Assembly (NCBI GenBank): GCA_035293845.1
Contig: DATGMB010000223.1
Location: 20,806-84,805 of the forward strand
Length of the DNA: 64,000 bases
Reading direction: 5' to 3'
Origin: DATGMB01 sp035293845
Lineage (GTDB): Bacteria; Acidobacteriota; Terriglobia; Bryobacterales; Bryobacteraceae
Shown piece by piece: positions 1 to 8,706 of this stretch. Position 1 is the stretch's first letter. Each line of letters opens with the position of its first letter. Under the pieces are notes generated by a model. The model did not search any database. It saw nothing but the letters and a program-made list of their open reading frames with translations, and was not told where the DNA came from. The position numbers and the translations under genes were made by a program.

Positions 1-3000
1 TTCGACTGTCACCCGAGTGCCCTCGCCGGGCTTCGATTCCACGGCGAATGTGCCCTCCATCATCCGCGCCCGCTCCTCCATGCAGATCAGCCCGAGGCCG
101 GAGCGCTGGGCCGCGGGGTCGAAGCCTTCGCCGGAATCGAACACCTGCAACCGCACGCGCGAGCCGTCGCCCCGCAATGTGACCTTCACATGAGTCTTGC
201 CGGCGTGTTTGGCGACATTGCGCAGCGCTTCCTGCGCAATACGGTACAGCCCGGTGGCAACCTGCGTGGGAATGTTCTCCGGCAGGCGCTGCACCGAATA
301 CGTTACGATCATGTGCTCGCGCTCCCGGAAATCGTCGACCAGGGAGCGCAGCGCCGCGGCGGCGCCGAGATCGTCGATGATCGAGGGATGCAGAGCATGA
401 GAGATCTGCCGCACATCGTTGGCCAGCGAGCCGATCGTCTGGCGGACTCTCTGCAAATCCTCCGCCGCACGCTCGGCCTCGTTGGCGATCCTGGCCTCCA
501 CCTGCTGCATGTCGATCTCCAGCACGGCGAGCTTCTGGCAGATATCGTCGTGCAGCTCGCGGGCCACACGGCGCCGCTCGTCCTCCTGCGACGTGAACAG
601 GCTCCCGGCAAGCGCCCGCAGCTCATTCCGCGTGCGCACCAGCTCGCTCGCGGTGGTGGCGACCTCTTTTTGCAGCCGCTCGCGTTCGGCGGCCAGCAGG
701 CGCTCCACTTCCTTGTGCGCGGTGACATCCTCCAGAGTGATGAGCAAAAACCGGTCCCCATCGGGGTTCAGCACACAGCCGCGCACGGTCAGCGTCCTCA
801 CGGTGCCTTCATTTAACCGGTAGCTGAATTCGAAGCTGCTGCGGGGCTCCGAGGTCTTGCGCAGTTGCTCGAGATAACCGCGCAGTGGCTCGTCCATCCC
901 CCATACCGAGCGGGCAAGCTCGACGATGGAGCGCTTCTCCAGATCGTCCTTCCCCGCTCCGGCCAGCGCGCGCAAAGCGTCGTTTACCGCGTGGATTCGC
1001 AGGTTCGTGTCCACCACCGCGAGCGGCAGCGGAACGTTCTGGATCACCGAGGCGGCGAAATCCCGTGCGCCGCGCAGCTCCTGCTGGCTGCGGCGGAGCT
1101 GGTCGATATCGAGCAGCACCACCACCAGCCCCTCAATGCGGTTCTCCGTGGTGCGGTAGGGCCGGACCCGCAGCAGGTACCAGTGGCCTTCGCGATCCTG
1201 CACCTCCATCTCGCGCGGCGTCAGGGTTTCCAAAACTTCGTTGAAGACCGGCTCCAGATCGGGGATGTTCAGATTGAGGCGGATCTCGCTGAACGGCCCG
1301 CCGACATCCGGCGCGCGCAGGTTCATGAGCCGCTGCGTGGGCGGCGTGAAGTGCCGGATATGCAGATCGTTGCCCAGCATCAGCACGGGCAGATTGACGC
1401 TGTTGAGGAGGTTCGACAGGTCGTTGGTCGTCTGGGTCAGGACGGCGTTGCGCTGCTGCAGCTCGTCATTGACGGTCTGCAGCTTTTCGTTGGAGCTTTG
1501 CAGCTCCTCTTTGGTCGTCTCCAGCTCCTCGTTGGTGCTCTGCATCTCCTCGTTGGCGGACTGGATCTCTTCGTTGGCCGAGACGAGCTCCTGGTTCTTG
1601 GCGTCGCGCTCTTCGAGGAGGGTCTGCAGATAGAGCTTGGTGGAGGCGAGATCCTGGCGCAGCCGCTCGACCAGTTGCTCGTGCTCCTGGCCTTCCACGG
1701 AACCGGATGTTTCCCGCTCGTCCCGCAGCAGCACGCCCTGCTCCTGCTGCGGGACGAACAGCACCAGGAAACAGCGGGAGCGCGGCGCGGTGGTGTGGAT
1801 GGGCAGAACTTCCACGGAAATATCGTGACTCGCGCCGTTCTCGGATACCCGCAAACGCTCGATATGCACCGGGACGTCCTGCTCGATCGCGTGCCGCACG
1901 GCTCCGGACACCTGGGTCGCGATGCTATCCCGCAGCATGCGGCCGAGGTTCAGGGTCACCGCCCCTTGCGGCATCTCGACATAGGGCGCGGTATGGCCGC
2001 GCGACTGCAGGATCTCCATGCGCTCGTTCACCACGACTCCCGGCGGACCATAGCGCGCCAGAACAATGCGGTCGGCCGCTCGCTGCAGCTCCAGATCGCC
2101 CCAGCCAGCCACTTCCTGCGCCGGCGGCGGCGCCGCCGCCTCGGGGACGAACAGCCGCGGAAACGCCGCCATGGGGCTCCGCGTCGTGCCGTTGCCGATT
2201 TTCGCGAAGAACTTGTGCCGGCGGTCCAGGAGCTGGAAGAGATCGGTGAACTCGCGGATGGTCTCCGAGGTGCCGAGCAGCAGGAACCCGTTCGGCCGCA
2301 GCGCGTAGTGAAACGTCGGCAGAAGCTGCTTCTGCAGCTCCGCGCCGAAGTAGATCAGCACGTTACGGCAACTGATGAGGTCCATCTTCGAGAACGGCGG
2401 ATCGTGGCAGAGATTCTGCCGCGCGAAGATGCACAGATCGCGCAGGCGCTTGGAAACCTGGTAGCCTTTGTCGACCTTCACAAAGAAGCGCCGCAGCCGG
2501 TCCGGCGACACCTCTCCGGCAATCGACTCCGGGTAGATGCCGACGCGCGCCCGCTGGATGTTCAGGTCGCTCGCGTCGGTGCCGAAAATCTGGATGGGCG
2601 GTTCGAAAGGCTGTCCGGCGAGGTATTCGAGCAAACAAATGGCGATCGAATACGCCTCTTCGCCCGAGGAACAGCCGGCTACCCAGATCCGGACCTGCTG
2701 GTCCGGCTCGCGTCCATCGAAAATCCGCGGAAACACCATCTGCTTCAACGCGTCGAATACCTGCGGATCGCGGAAGAAGCGGGTGACGTTGATCAGGGAG
2801 TCCTCTTGCAGCTCGCGCAACTCCTTGCCGTTGCCCTGCAAAAAGCTCACGTACTCGCCCAGAGTCTGAATGCGGTGCAGGAGCATGCGGCGAGCGATGC
2901 GGCGCCGGATCGTGGTCGGCTTATACAGCCGGAAATCGACGCCCGAGACGCCCCGCAAGAGATTCAGGATGCGGGAGAAGTGCGTTTCGACACCAGGCTG

Positions 3001-3765
3001 CGGAGCGCCCTCTTCGACGAGGCGGAGACTGGGTTCGCGGAACTGGCGGCCGAGCTGCGCGAGCTCGGTGGCGATCTGCCCTGGCGGAAGCACGCGATCC
3101 ACGTGATCGATCGAGAGGCCGCTGCGCGGCATTTCGGAAAAGCGGGCCGATTCCGGGCTTTGCACGATTGTGATGCCGCCCTCGCCCTTAATGGCTTTGA
3201 GGCCCAGCGTGCCATCGGCGTCCGTGCCCGAAAGGACCACGCCGACGGCGCGAGTCTTCTGCTCCGCGGCGAGCGAGCGGAAAAAGTAGTCGATGGGCCG
3301 CGGCACTCCGCCCGGCGATGGCCGCGTCTCCAGCCGGAAGGAGCCTCGCTCCATCCGAGCCTGCGCGTTGGGCGGCAGGACGTAGATCCGGTTCGGCTCC
3401 GGCCGCACCCCGTTACGGATGTGTTCCACCGGCATGGTGGTCTGGCGGCCCAGGATTTCCACCAGATGGCTCTTGTGGTCCGCCAACAGGTGCGAGATCA
3501 CGACGAACGCCATCCCGGTATCCGCAGCCAGGCTGTTGAACAACTGGACGTAAGCCTCTACCCCACCCGCGGAGGCGCCGATGGCCGCGACCGGGAACGG
3601 CAAGGGGCTATTCTGCTCCCCGTCCTCCACTACGACGGCCTGCTCGTCCACAACCTCTATCGGAGCCATCTCGGCCTGCTCGGGCCGCGCTTCGACGACG
3701 GCGGGTTCCGTACTCTCCCCGCCGTCGGGCTGTTGAGCACCACGCTCCTGGATGTCATCTGACAT
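1..3765 (-). CDS. CheB-CheR-PAS-histidine kinase fusion protein (3' end off window)
   Basis: Fused chemotaxis-type methylesterase, methyltransferase and sensor kinase, likely cytoplasmic. The start at 3765 follows a GGGGGAG ribosome site, and 1255 codons lie in the window. A CheB methylesterase domain (about residues 58-245) holds GASAGG, SHLLADH and SGTDADG. A CheR domain (about 260-540) holds INVTRFFRD, AGCSSGEEAYS and SCRNVLIYF. A heptad coiled coil rich in NEELQS/NEEMQS repeats (about 720-780) leads to PAS-like domains, then a HisKA_3 domain (DERRRVARELHDD, phospho-His near 1066) and a HATPase domain with N box and GLGL box. The reading frame runs off the left edge just after the last HATPase strand, so few residues are probably missing. 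In this family the CheB and CheR parts often serve signalling without chemotaxis, and no other che gene is visible here. Confidence 0.93.
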   Translation of the reverse strand, partial: MSDDIQERGAQQPDGGESTEPAVVEARPEQAEMAPIEVVDEQAVVVEDGEQNSPLPFPVAAIGASAGGVEAYVQLFNSLAADTGMAFVVISHLLADHKSHLVEILGRQTTMPVEHIRNGVRPEPNRIYVLPPNAQARMERGSFRLETRPSPGGVPRPIDYFFRSLAAEQKTRAVGVVLSGTDADGTLGLKAIKGEGGITIVQSPESARFSEMPRSGLSIDHVDRVLPPGQIATELAQLGRQFREPSLRLVEEGAPQPGVETHFSRILNLLRGVSGVDFRLYKPTTIRRRIARRMLLHRIQTLGEYVSFLQGNGKELRELQEDSLINVTRFFRDPQVFDALKQMVFPRIFDGREPDQQVRIWVAGCSSGEEAYSIAICLLEYLAGQPFEPPIQIFGTDASDLNIQRARVGIYPESIAGEVSPDRLRRFFVKVDKGYQVSKRLRDLCIFARQNLCHDPPFSKMDLISCRNVLIYFGAELQKQLLPTFHYALRPNGFLLLGTSETIREFTDLFQLLDRRHKFFAKIGNGTTRSPMAAFPRLFVPEAAAPPPAQEVAGWGDLELQRAADRIVLARYGPPGVVVNERMEILQSRGHTAPYVEMPQGAVTLNLGRMLRDSIATQVSGAVRHAIEQDVPVHIERLRVSENGASHDISVEVLPIHTTAPRSRCFLVLFVPQQEQGVLLRDERETSGSVEGQEHEQLVERLRQDLASTKLYLQTLLEERDAKNQELVSANEEIQSANEEMQSTNEELETTKEELQSSNEKLQTVNDELQQRNAVLTQTTNDLSNLLNSVNLPVLMLGNDLHIRHFTPPTQRLMNLRAPDVGGPFSEIRLNLNIPDLEPVFNEVLETLTPREMEVQDREGHWYLLRVRPYRTTENRIEGLVVVLLDIDQLRRSQQELRGARDFAASVIQNVPLPLAVVDTNLRIHAVNDALRALAGAGKDDLEKRSIVELARSVWGMDEPLRGYLEQLRKTSEPRSSFEFSYRLNEGTVRTLTVRGCVLNPDGDRFLLITLEDVTAHKEVERLLAAERERLQKEVATTASELVRTRNELRALAGSLFTSQEDERRRVARELHDDICQKLAVLEIDMQQVEARIANEAERAAEDLQRVRQTIGSLANDVRQISHALHPSIIDDLGAAAALRSLVDDFREREHMIVTYSVQRLPENIPTQVATGLYRIAQEALRNVAKHAGKTHVKVTLRGDGSRVRLQVFDSGEGFDPAAQRSGLGLICMEERARMMEGTFAVESKPGEGTRVTVE

Positions 3766-4321
3766 TCTGAACTCCCCCAATTGTCCGGCCTCGGCATCCG
3801 TAATGGAAGACCCGCCGCCTACCTGAGCTTACGACGTTCATCTCCGTGATACCACGGAGCGGGCTCGGGTTCGCCGCCGGCGCCTCGGATGGCATCGGCC
3901 GACCGCGTCCGGACGAAAGAATGGATGGTGCCGGGCGCCGCCGAAATCCCAAAGTTCTGTTCCAGGACGACGGCAATTTTCGCGAGGTGGGCGGTCCGCT
4001 TCCATTTCCCGGAGCAGATCCGATCAGGTTCTAACCGGGTGCGGGGCGGTTTCGGGGGAGCCCATTGAGGATCGCCTCAAAATGCGCGTCCATACTTCTG
4101 TCATTAGTATAACTCCAGGCCGAGTGGAAAGCGACAAACCTGGAAGGGTGCAATCCGAGCCTGGATCGAGCCGCGGACGGGCGGTACGGATGGAGGGTAC
4201 CTGTCTAAAACCAGCTTCGCCGGCGTGCCGGTTCGCAGGGATACAGACGGCACTGCGCGGCGGCTGAAAGTGGTCCCCACTGGTGCTAGTCTAAGGCAGA
4301 CTCCTGGACATCGAGATTGAT
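3766..4321. other. 556-bp intergenic region without a recognisable gene
   Basis: This gap separates two divergent genes. Only short open frames occur, with no ribosome site or codon pattern like the neighbours. It must hold the promoter of the CheB-CheR kinase on the minus side and possibly one for the small gene at 4322 (a TGCTAGTCT stretch near 4283). I see no tRNA, hairpin terminator or repeat in it. Confidence 0.5.
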
Positions 4322-4603
4322 ATGGGCGTGACGTTCCTGCCACAGGACGAGCGCGAGCGTCTGGAACTAGAGCTGCTCACGAGAGTACGAGCCGCGCGGG
4401 ATGTTTACCTGGCGGCTTCCAATAACTGCTCACGAATCAGAGAGCAATTCCTTGGGATGTTGGACCACCCGGACGGCGCCTTCGCCCTGCATGAGGCCGC
4501 CCGCAAAGAGCGGATCGCGATGCAGGCGTATGCCAGGGTGTTGGAGGAATTTGCGAAGGTCGCGCTGAATGACCGTCCGCAATCCTCCGCGACCGGGGCG
4601 TAG
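4322..4603 (+). CDS. small helical protein of unknown function
   Basis: A 93-residue protein that I cannot assign to a named family. It is predicted to be mostly helical, with charged heptad-like stretches (residues 8-30 and 55-80) and no signal peptide or membrane segment. The composition and codon use look like real coding sequence, and the ATG lies in a short leader with no strong ribosome site. It stands alone: the next gene (hpnE) is convergent. Small proteins of this kind are common as lineage-specific orphans. Function unknown. Confidence 0.6.
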   Translation: MGVTFLPQDERERLELELLTRVRAARDVYLAASNNCSRIREQFLGMLDHPDGAFALHEAARKERIAMQAYARVLEEFAKVALNDRPQSSATGA

Positions 4604-4709
4604 CCGTGAGCCAAGTGCCGAACCGTACTGGAACCCTTAAGCGCCCGGTCCGCGGCGTTTCGGTGGCCTAGCTCCTGGTTCCGCCGGTTGCTACGGAAGT
4701 ACGTCTTTC

Positions 4710-6014
4710 CTATGCCGGTTCCGGAATCAGGAACCGTTCGGGGCAACCGGCTGCCCGCGCCACGGCCTCCGCGGCGAGGTAGCCGCTGCGGACCGCGCCT
4801 TCCATGGTGGCAGGCCATCCGGTGCGCGTCCAATCGCCGGCGAGAAAGGCCTGCGGCAGTCCGGCTTCGGTTGCGGGGCGCAGGCACTCGGTCTCCGGAG
4901 CGGCGGAAAACGTCGCGCGCTGCTCCTTGACGACATGCGCCTTGAGCAGCCGGGCATCCTTGACCCTTGGAAAATAGAGCCGCAGGTCGCCGATCGCCAT
5001 GTCGATGATTTCGCCGCGCCCGAGCGCGGTCAGATCGCGCGAGGCGCTGACCACGAGCTGCAGATACCGGCCGCGGTCCTTGTTGAACATCCACTGGATG
5101 GTGCGGTCGAGCAGGGTGGCGTGCGGGAGATTGGTGATTTCGCGGTCGAACCAGAGGTGCACGCCGGTAATGGGCGAGTGCTCCAGCTTCGGCGCAGGCA
5201 TTCCGAGATCCGCCAGCCGCTCGAACGGCAGCGCGCAGATGCGGAAGTCGCCGCGCCGCAGTTCGCCCGCCACCTGGAACCCGTCCGCGGCGATGCGCTC
5301 CACCGGGCTGCGGAAATGCAGCCGCACATTCGGCAGTCGCTCCCAGACCCTGGCGTCGTAGAGTTGGCCGAGCGGCACGGCGGGGACGCCCATTTCGTAC
5401 GCATCGGCGCGCGCCAGGAAGCCCTGCCAGAAGACCTGGAAGCCGTGAATCGCGGCCATGCGGTCCAGATCTTCGTTGATGGCGCTCACCAGCACCTGCC
5501 GCCAGAAGCGGTCGATGGCGCGCGGCGTCTGGCGCTTCTGGTTGAGCCAGTCGAGCATGCTGATGCGGTCGAGGTCCTTGCGGCGCGTGCGCTCGCGGCG
5601 GAGAGCCCAGAGGGCGCGGGCGATCGCGAGCTTATCGTGCCGGTCCAGGCAGCGCATGCGCAGGAATGAGCCTGAGAAATGCAGCGGCGCCGGCAAACGC
5701 CCACGGCGCAGGATCGAAAGGCGCCCGCCGGGTTCGAGAAAATAGAACTCGCGATAGAAGCGGATGCGGTCGCGCACGCCGAGTCGGGTGTAAAAATCCA
5801 GCAGGTTGGTGCAGCAGCGCAGCAGGACGTGTTGGCAGTTATCGATGATTTCGGTTTCCGCTCCCTCCTGAGCCGGAGCGGCATAGGACGCGGCGCGGCC
5901 GCCTGGAAACGGCCGGGCTTCGAAGACATCGACCTCGAATCCCGCGCCGCCGAGCGCAGCCGCGGCGGAGAGTCCGGCGAGTCCGCCGCCGGCAATGAGA
6001 ACTTTGGGCATCAC
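4710..6014 (-). CDS. hpnE: hydroxysqualene dehydroxylase (squalene-associated FAD-dependent desaturase)
   Basis: FAD flavoprotein of the amine-oxidase/phytoene-desaturase superfamily. HpnE reduces hydroxysqualene to squalene, the last step of the HpnCDE route that feeds hopanoid synthesis. The N-terminus has the Rossmann dinucleotide motif (IAGGGLAGLSAA, residues 6-17), followed by the FEARPFPGGRA motif. The C-terminus has the family FAD-closing segment (FLAGDWTRTGWPATMEGAV). Its 434 residues are normal for the family. The start is GTG 6014 or ATG 6011. No hpnC, hpnD or squalene-hopene cyclase lies in the window, so the gene is separated from its usual partners here. A carotenoid desaturase is a less likely alternative. 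Confidence 0.88.
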   Translation of the reverse strand: MMPKVLIAGGGLAGLSAAAALGGAGFEVDVFEARPFPGGRAASYAAPAQEGAETEIIDNCQHVLLRCCTNLLDFYTRLGVRDRIRFYREFYFLEPGGRLSILRRGRLPAPLHFSGSFLRMRCLDRHDKLAIARALWALRRERTRRKDLDRISMLDWLNQKRQTPRAIDRFWRQVLVSAINEDLDRMAAIHGFQVFWQGFLARADAYEMGVPAVPLGQLYDARVWERLPNVRLHFRSPVERIAADGFQVAGELRRGDFRICALPFERLADLGMPAPKLEHSPITGVHLWFDREITNLPHATLLDRTIQWMFNKDRGRYLQLVVSASRDLTALGRGEIIDMAIGDLRLYFPRVKDARLLKAHVVKEQRATFSAAPETECLRPATEAGLPQAFLAGDWTRTGWPATMEGAVRSGYLAAEAVARAAGCPERFLIPEPA

Positions 6015-6097
6015 GTTTTCACCATTGTCACATCCGGCGTTGCATGCTTTCCGGATAGACGAAGAATTGGCGCATTAGTTCCGAAAGAAGTGGAACC

Positions 6098-6164
6098 GAC
6101 CGCCGAGACACAGAGACGCCGAGAACCTGTCCTCCCTTTCGTTTTCCGCGGCGTGTCGGCGGTC
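6098..6164. repeat. intergenic hairpin repeat with GAGACACAGAGACGCCGAGA core
   Basis: In the gap between two minus-strand genes, the arm gaccgccgagacac (6098-6111) pairs with gtgtcggcggtc (6153-6164), apart from a two-base bulge. The core text (gagacacagagacgccgaga) resembles a dispersed intergenic repeat that recurs in many environmental bacterial genomes. This is recognised by eye; copy number in this genome is unknown. Confidence 0.55.
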
Positions 6165-6178
6165 GTGGCGGTGGATTG

Positions 6179-7753
6179 CTATAGCAGCGCGCGGATGGTC
6201 TCGATCGTGTCCGCGTCCTCCGGCTTCTTATCGCGCCGCCAGCGGGCCATGCGGGGGAAGCGGACAGCGATGCCGGAGCGGTGGCGCGGGGATTTGCGGA
6301 TGCCCTCGAACGCGAGTTCGAAGACGAGCTCCGGCCTGACAGCGTGGACGGGCCCGAAGCGCTCGACGGTGTTGCGGCGGACGAACGCGTCCACCTCGCG
6401 GATCTCCTCATCGCTCAGCCCGGAATAGGCTTTGGCGAACGGAACCAGCTCGCCGTTCTCCCAGACGCCGAACGTGTAATCCGTAAACAGGCTGGCGCGG
6501 CGTCCGTGGCCCGGCTGCGCATAGATCAGGACGCAATCGACCGAGTACGGATCGATCTTCCATTTCCACCAGTCGCCGCGGCGCCGGCCCACACGATACG
6601 GCGAGCCCAGCCGCTTCAGCATGAAGCCTTCGACTTTGCGCTCCCGCGATTCCTGCCGCAGCGTTCGCAGCTCGTCCCAATCCGCGCCGCGCACGAGCGG
6701 CGAGAGCACGAGCCCCTCGATGCCCTCCACCGCCGCTTCGAGCTGCGCGCGCCGCCATTCGATGGGGCGCTCGCGCGCATCCTCGCCGCCCCATTCCAGC
6801 AGATCGAAGGCCACCAGGACCGCCGGCACCTCCGCCAGGATCTTCGCGCCGAGCGTCTTGCGGCCGATGCGCCGCTGCATCGCGCCGAACGAGAGCGGCG
6901 CGCCGTCCTTCCACGGCATGACCTCGCCATCGAGCACGGTTCCCTCCGCGAGGCGCGCGCCGGCGGCGGCGATTTCCGGGAAGCGGTCTGTGATGAGCTC
7001 CTCGCCGCGCGACCAGAGGAACGTTTGGCCGCCGCGGCGGATCAACTGCGCGCGGATGCCGTCCCACTTCCATTCGATCTGCCATTCGCGTGGGTCGCCG
7101 AGGTCCTCGGGCGCGCCTTCGAGCGGGTAGGCGAGGCAGAATGGATAGGGCCGGCTGGCGTCGGCTTCGCGCGTTTCGGGCGCGATGAGCCGCGACCAGA
7201 ACTCGGCCGTCGGCTGCCACTCGCCCATCAGCCGGTGGGCAACGGTCTCGGCCGGGAGGCCGCTGGTTTCGGCGAGCGAGCGCATAACCAGGCTCTGCGA
7301 CACGCCCACGCGGAATTCGCCGGTGATGAGTTTATTCCAGGCGAAACGCTGGCGCTCGTCCATGTCGCGCCACGCGGAGACGAGCCAGGCGCGGCGGGTT
7401 TGGTCGTCAGCGTCGCGCATCGGGAGCAGGCGCTGCTCGACCCACCAGTGCAGCGGTTGATCGCTCGAATGCGCGGCCGGCGGGAGCAGCAGCGCGATCA
7501 GTTCGGCGAAGTCTCCGACCGCGTGGTAGCACTCGGCGAAAAGCCAGTCCGGCACGCCGGCCTCTTCGATGGCCCACTGCGCCAGCTTGCGCGATTCGAG
7601 CAGGCGCTTGGGACGCCGTCCGATGAGAAAGCTGACGGCCCAGGCCGCATCCTCGGGTGCCGCCGCGCGGAAGTAGCGTTCGAGCGCGGCGATCTTTTCG
7701 TTGGTCTTGGTGGTTTCGTCCAGCGCGGCGTAGAGCTCGGCGAAGGCTTTCAC
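6179..7753 (-). CDS. ATP-dependent DNA ligase
   Basis: Joins nicks in duplex DNA using ATP through a lysyl-AMP intermediate; cytoplasmic repair enzyme. The 524-residue protein has an N-terminal helical DNA-binding domain (residues 1-190), then the nucleotidyltransferase core with motif I EWKWDGIR (Lys near 227), motif III FDLLEW, motif IV EGFMLKR and motif V WWKWK, and an OB-fold end with FPRMARWRRDK. This is the bacterial class whose gene usually sits beside a metallo-beta-lactamase exonuclease and often an Lhr-type helicase and an MPE nuclease. Here only the exonuclease-like gene is present, directly upstream with a 4-bp overlap, so the two are translationally coupled. Confidence 0.93.
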   Translation of the reverse strand: MKAFAELYAALDETTKTNEKIAALERYFRAAAPEDAAWAVSFLIGRRPKRLLESRKLAQWAIEEAGVPDWLFAECYHAVGDFAELIALLLPPAAHSSDQPLHWWVEQRLLPMRDADDQTRRAWLVSAWRDMDERQRFAWNKLITGEFRVGVSQSLVMRSLAETSGLPAETVAHRLMGEWQPTAEFWSRLIAPETREADASRPYPFCLAYPLEGAPEDLGDPREWQIEWKWDGIRAQLIRRGGQTFLWSRGEELITDRFPEIAAAGARLAEGTVLDGEVMPWKDGAPLSFGAMQRRIGRKTLGAKILAEVPAVLVAFDLLEWGGEDARERPIEWRRAQLEAAVEGIEGLVLSPLVRGADWDELRTLRQESRERKVEGFMLKRLGSPYRVGRRRGDWWKWKIDPYSVDCVLIYAQPGHGRRASLFTDYTFGVWENGELVPFAKAYSGLSDEEIREVDAFVRRNTVERFGPVHAVRPELVFELAFEGIRKSPRHRSGIAVRFPRMARWRRDKKPEDADTIETIRALL

Positions 7754-8706
7754 GATTCCTCCGCCTCAAAGCGCGCCTCGATGGCGCGGGCCGCGCAGCC
7801 ATGCTCGGAGAGCCACCGCACCATCGGCCCGCGGTAGCCGTGCGTGATCCACACGGATTCGGCGCCGGTTTCTTCGATGACACGCAGCAGGTCAGGCCAG
7901 TCTGCGTGGTTCGAGAGCACGAAGCCGCGGTCGAGCGAGAGCCTGCGCCGCGGGCCGCGGATGCGCATCCAGCCCGCGGCCATGGCGGTCGAAAGCCGGC
8001 CCGATGCCGGCTTCCAGCCGGGGGGTGCGAGAATCAGGGTCGCGCGCGCCTCTGCACCCGCCGGCAAGTCCACGCCTGCGGCGCGGTACAACGCGCAGTA
8101 GCGTTCGACTTCTTCATGCAGCCCGATCGGCCCGATCGCGGGGTCGAGCGAGGCCAGCACGCGCTGCGCCATCCCCACCGGGTGCACGTACAACACGCTG
8201 AGCTTTCCCGAATCCTCATTCGCGCGCCACCAGTTCGCGATATCCGCCATGGCATCTTCCGCGCGAGGCCAGCGGAAGATCGGCAGCCCGAATGCGGCTC
8301 CGGTGATGAACGTATCGCAGCGCAGCAGCTCGAATGGCGCGCAGGTGGGATCGGCCGCCAGTTTGTAATCGCCGGAGACGACCCACACCTCGCCCGCGCG
8401 CTCAATCCGCACCTGCGCCGAGCCGAGGATGTGCCCCGCCGGATGCAGCGAAACCGTCACGCCGCCGATCGTCAGCCGCTCGCCGTATGGGGCGCCCTGA
8501 ACCGCAGCCTCCGCGCCGGCCCGCTCGCGCAGGAGCGCTTCGCCCGCGGCCGCCGTCAGATAGGCGCGCGAACCCGGCACGGCGCGATCCGCGTGCGCGT
8601 GCGTGATTAAGGCCCGCCCTACCCCGCCCCACGGATCGATATAAAAATCGCCGGCCGGGCAGTACAGGCCGTCAGGATGGAGCACCAGCATGTCCGACGA
8701 TGGCAT
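7750..8706 (-). CDS. ligase-associated exonuclease-like metallo-beta-lactamase/beta-CASP protein, active site altered
   Basis: Member of the YSH1/CPSF-like (COG1236) exonucleases that travel with the neighbouring ligase. The family N-terminus (LYCPAGDFYIDP) and later motifs (HPAGHILGSAQ, VSGDYK, DPTCAPFE) are clear. The metal-binding HxHxDH motif reads HAHADR (residues 36-41), so the last His is Arg. The ESTxG-type motif reads TGAAFG, with Gly 136 where Glu is expected. Both changes are single transitions from the consensus codons. The ATG at 8706 is chosen because AGGCGG precedes it at good spacing; TTG 8724 and ATG 8691 are alternatives. The gene overlaps the end of the M1 peptidase gene upstream and the start of the ligase gene downstream. 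Confidence 0.85.
   Translation of the reverse strand: MPSSDMLVLHPDGLYCPAGDFYIDPWGGVGRALITHAHADRAVPGSRAYLTAAAGEALLRERAGAEAAVQGAPYGERLTIGGVTVSLHPAGHILGSAQVRIERAGEVWVVSGDYKLAADPTCAPFELLRCDTFITGAAFGLPIFRWPRAEDAMADIANWWRANEDSGKLSVLYVHPVGMAQRVLASLDPAIGPIGLHEEVERYCALYRAAGVDLPAGAEARATLILAPPGWKPASGRLSTAMAAGWMRIRGPRRRLSLDRGFVLSNHADWPDLLRVIEETGAESVWITHGYRGPMVRWLSEHGCAARAIEARFEAEES

Noticed and set aside
865..3762. A 965-codon open frame on the plus strand
   Set aside because: It is the antisense shadow of the CheB-CheR kinase gene, whose domain motifs are clear on the minus strand.
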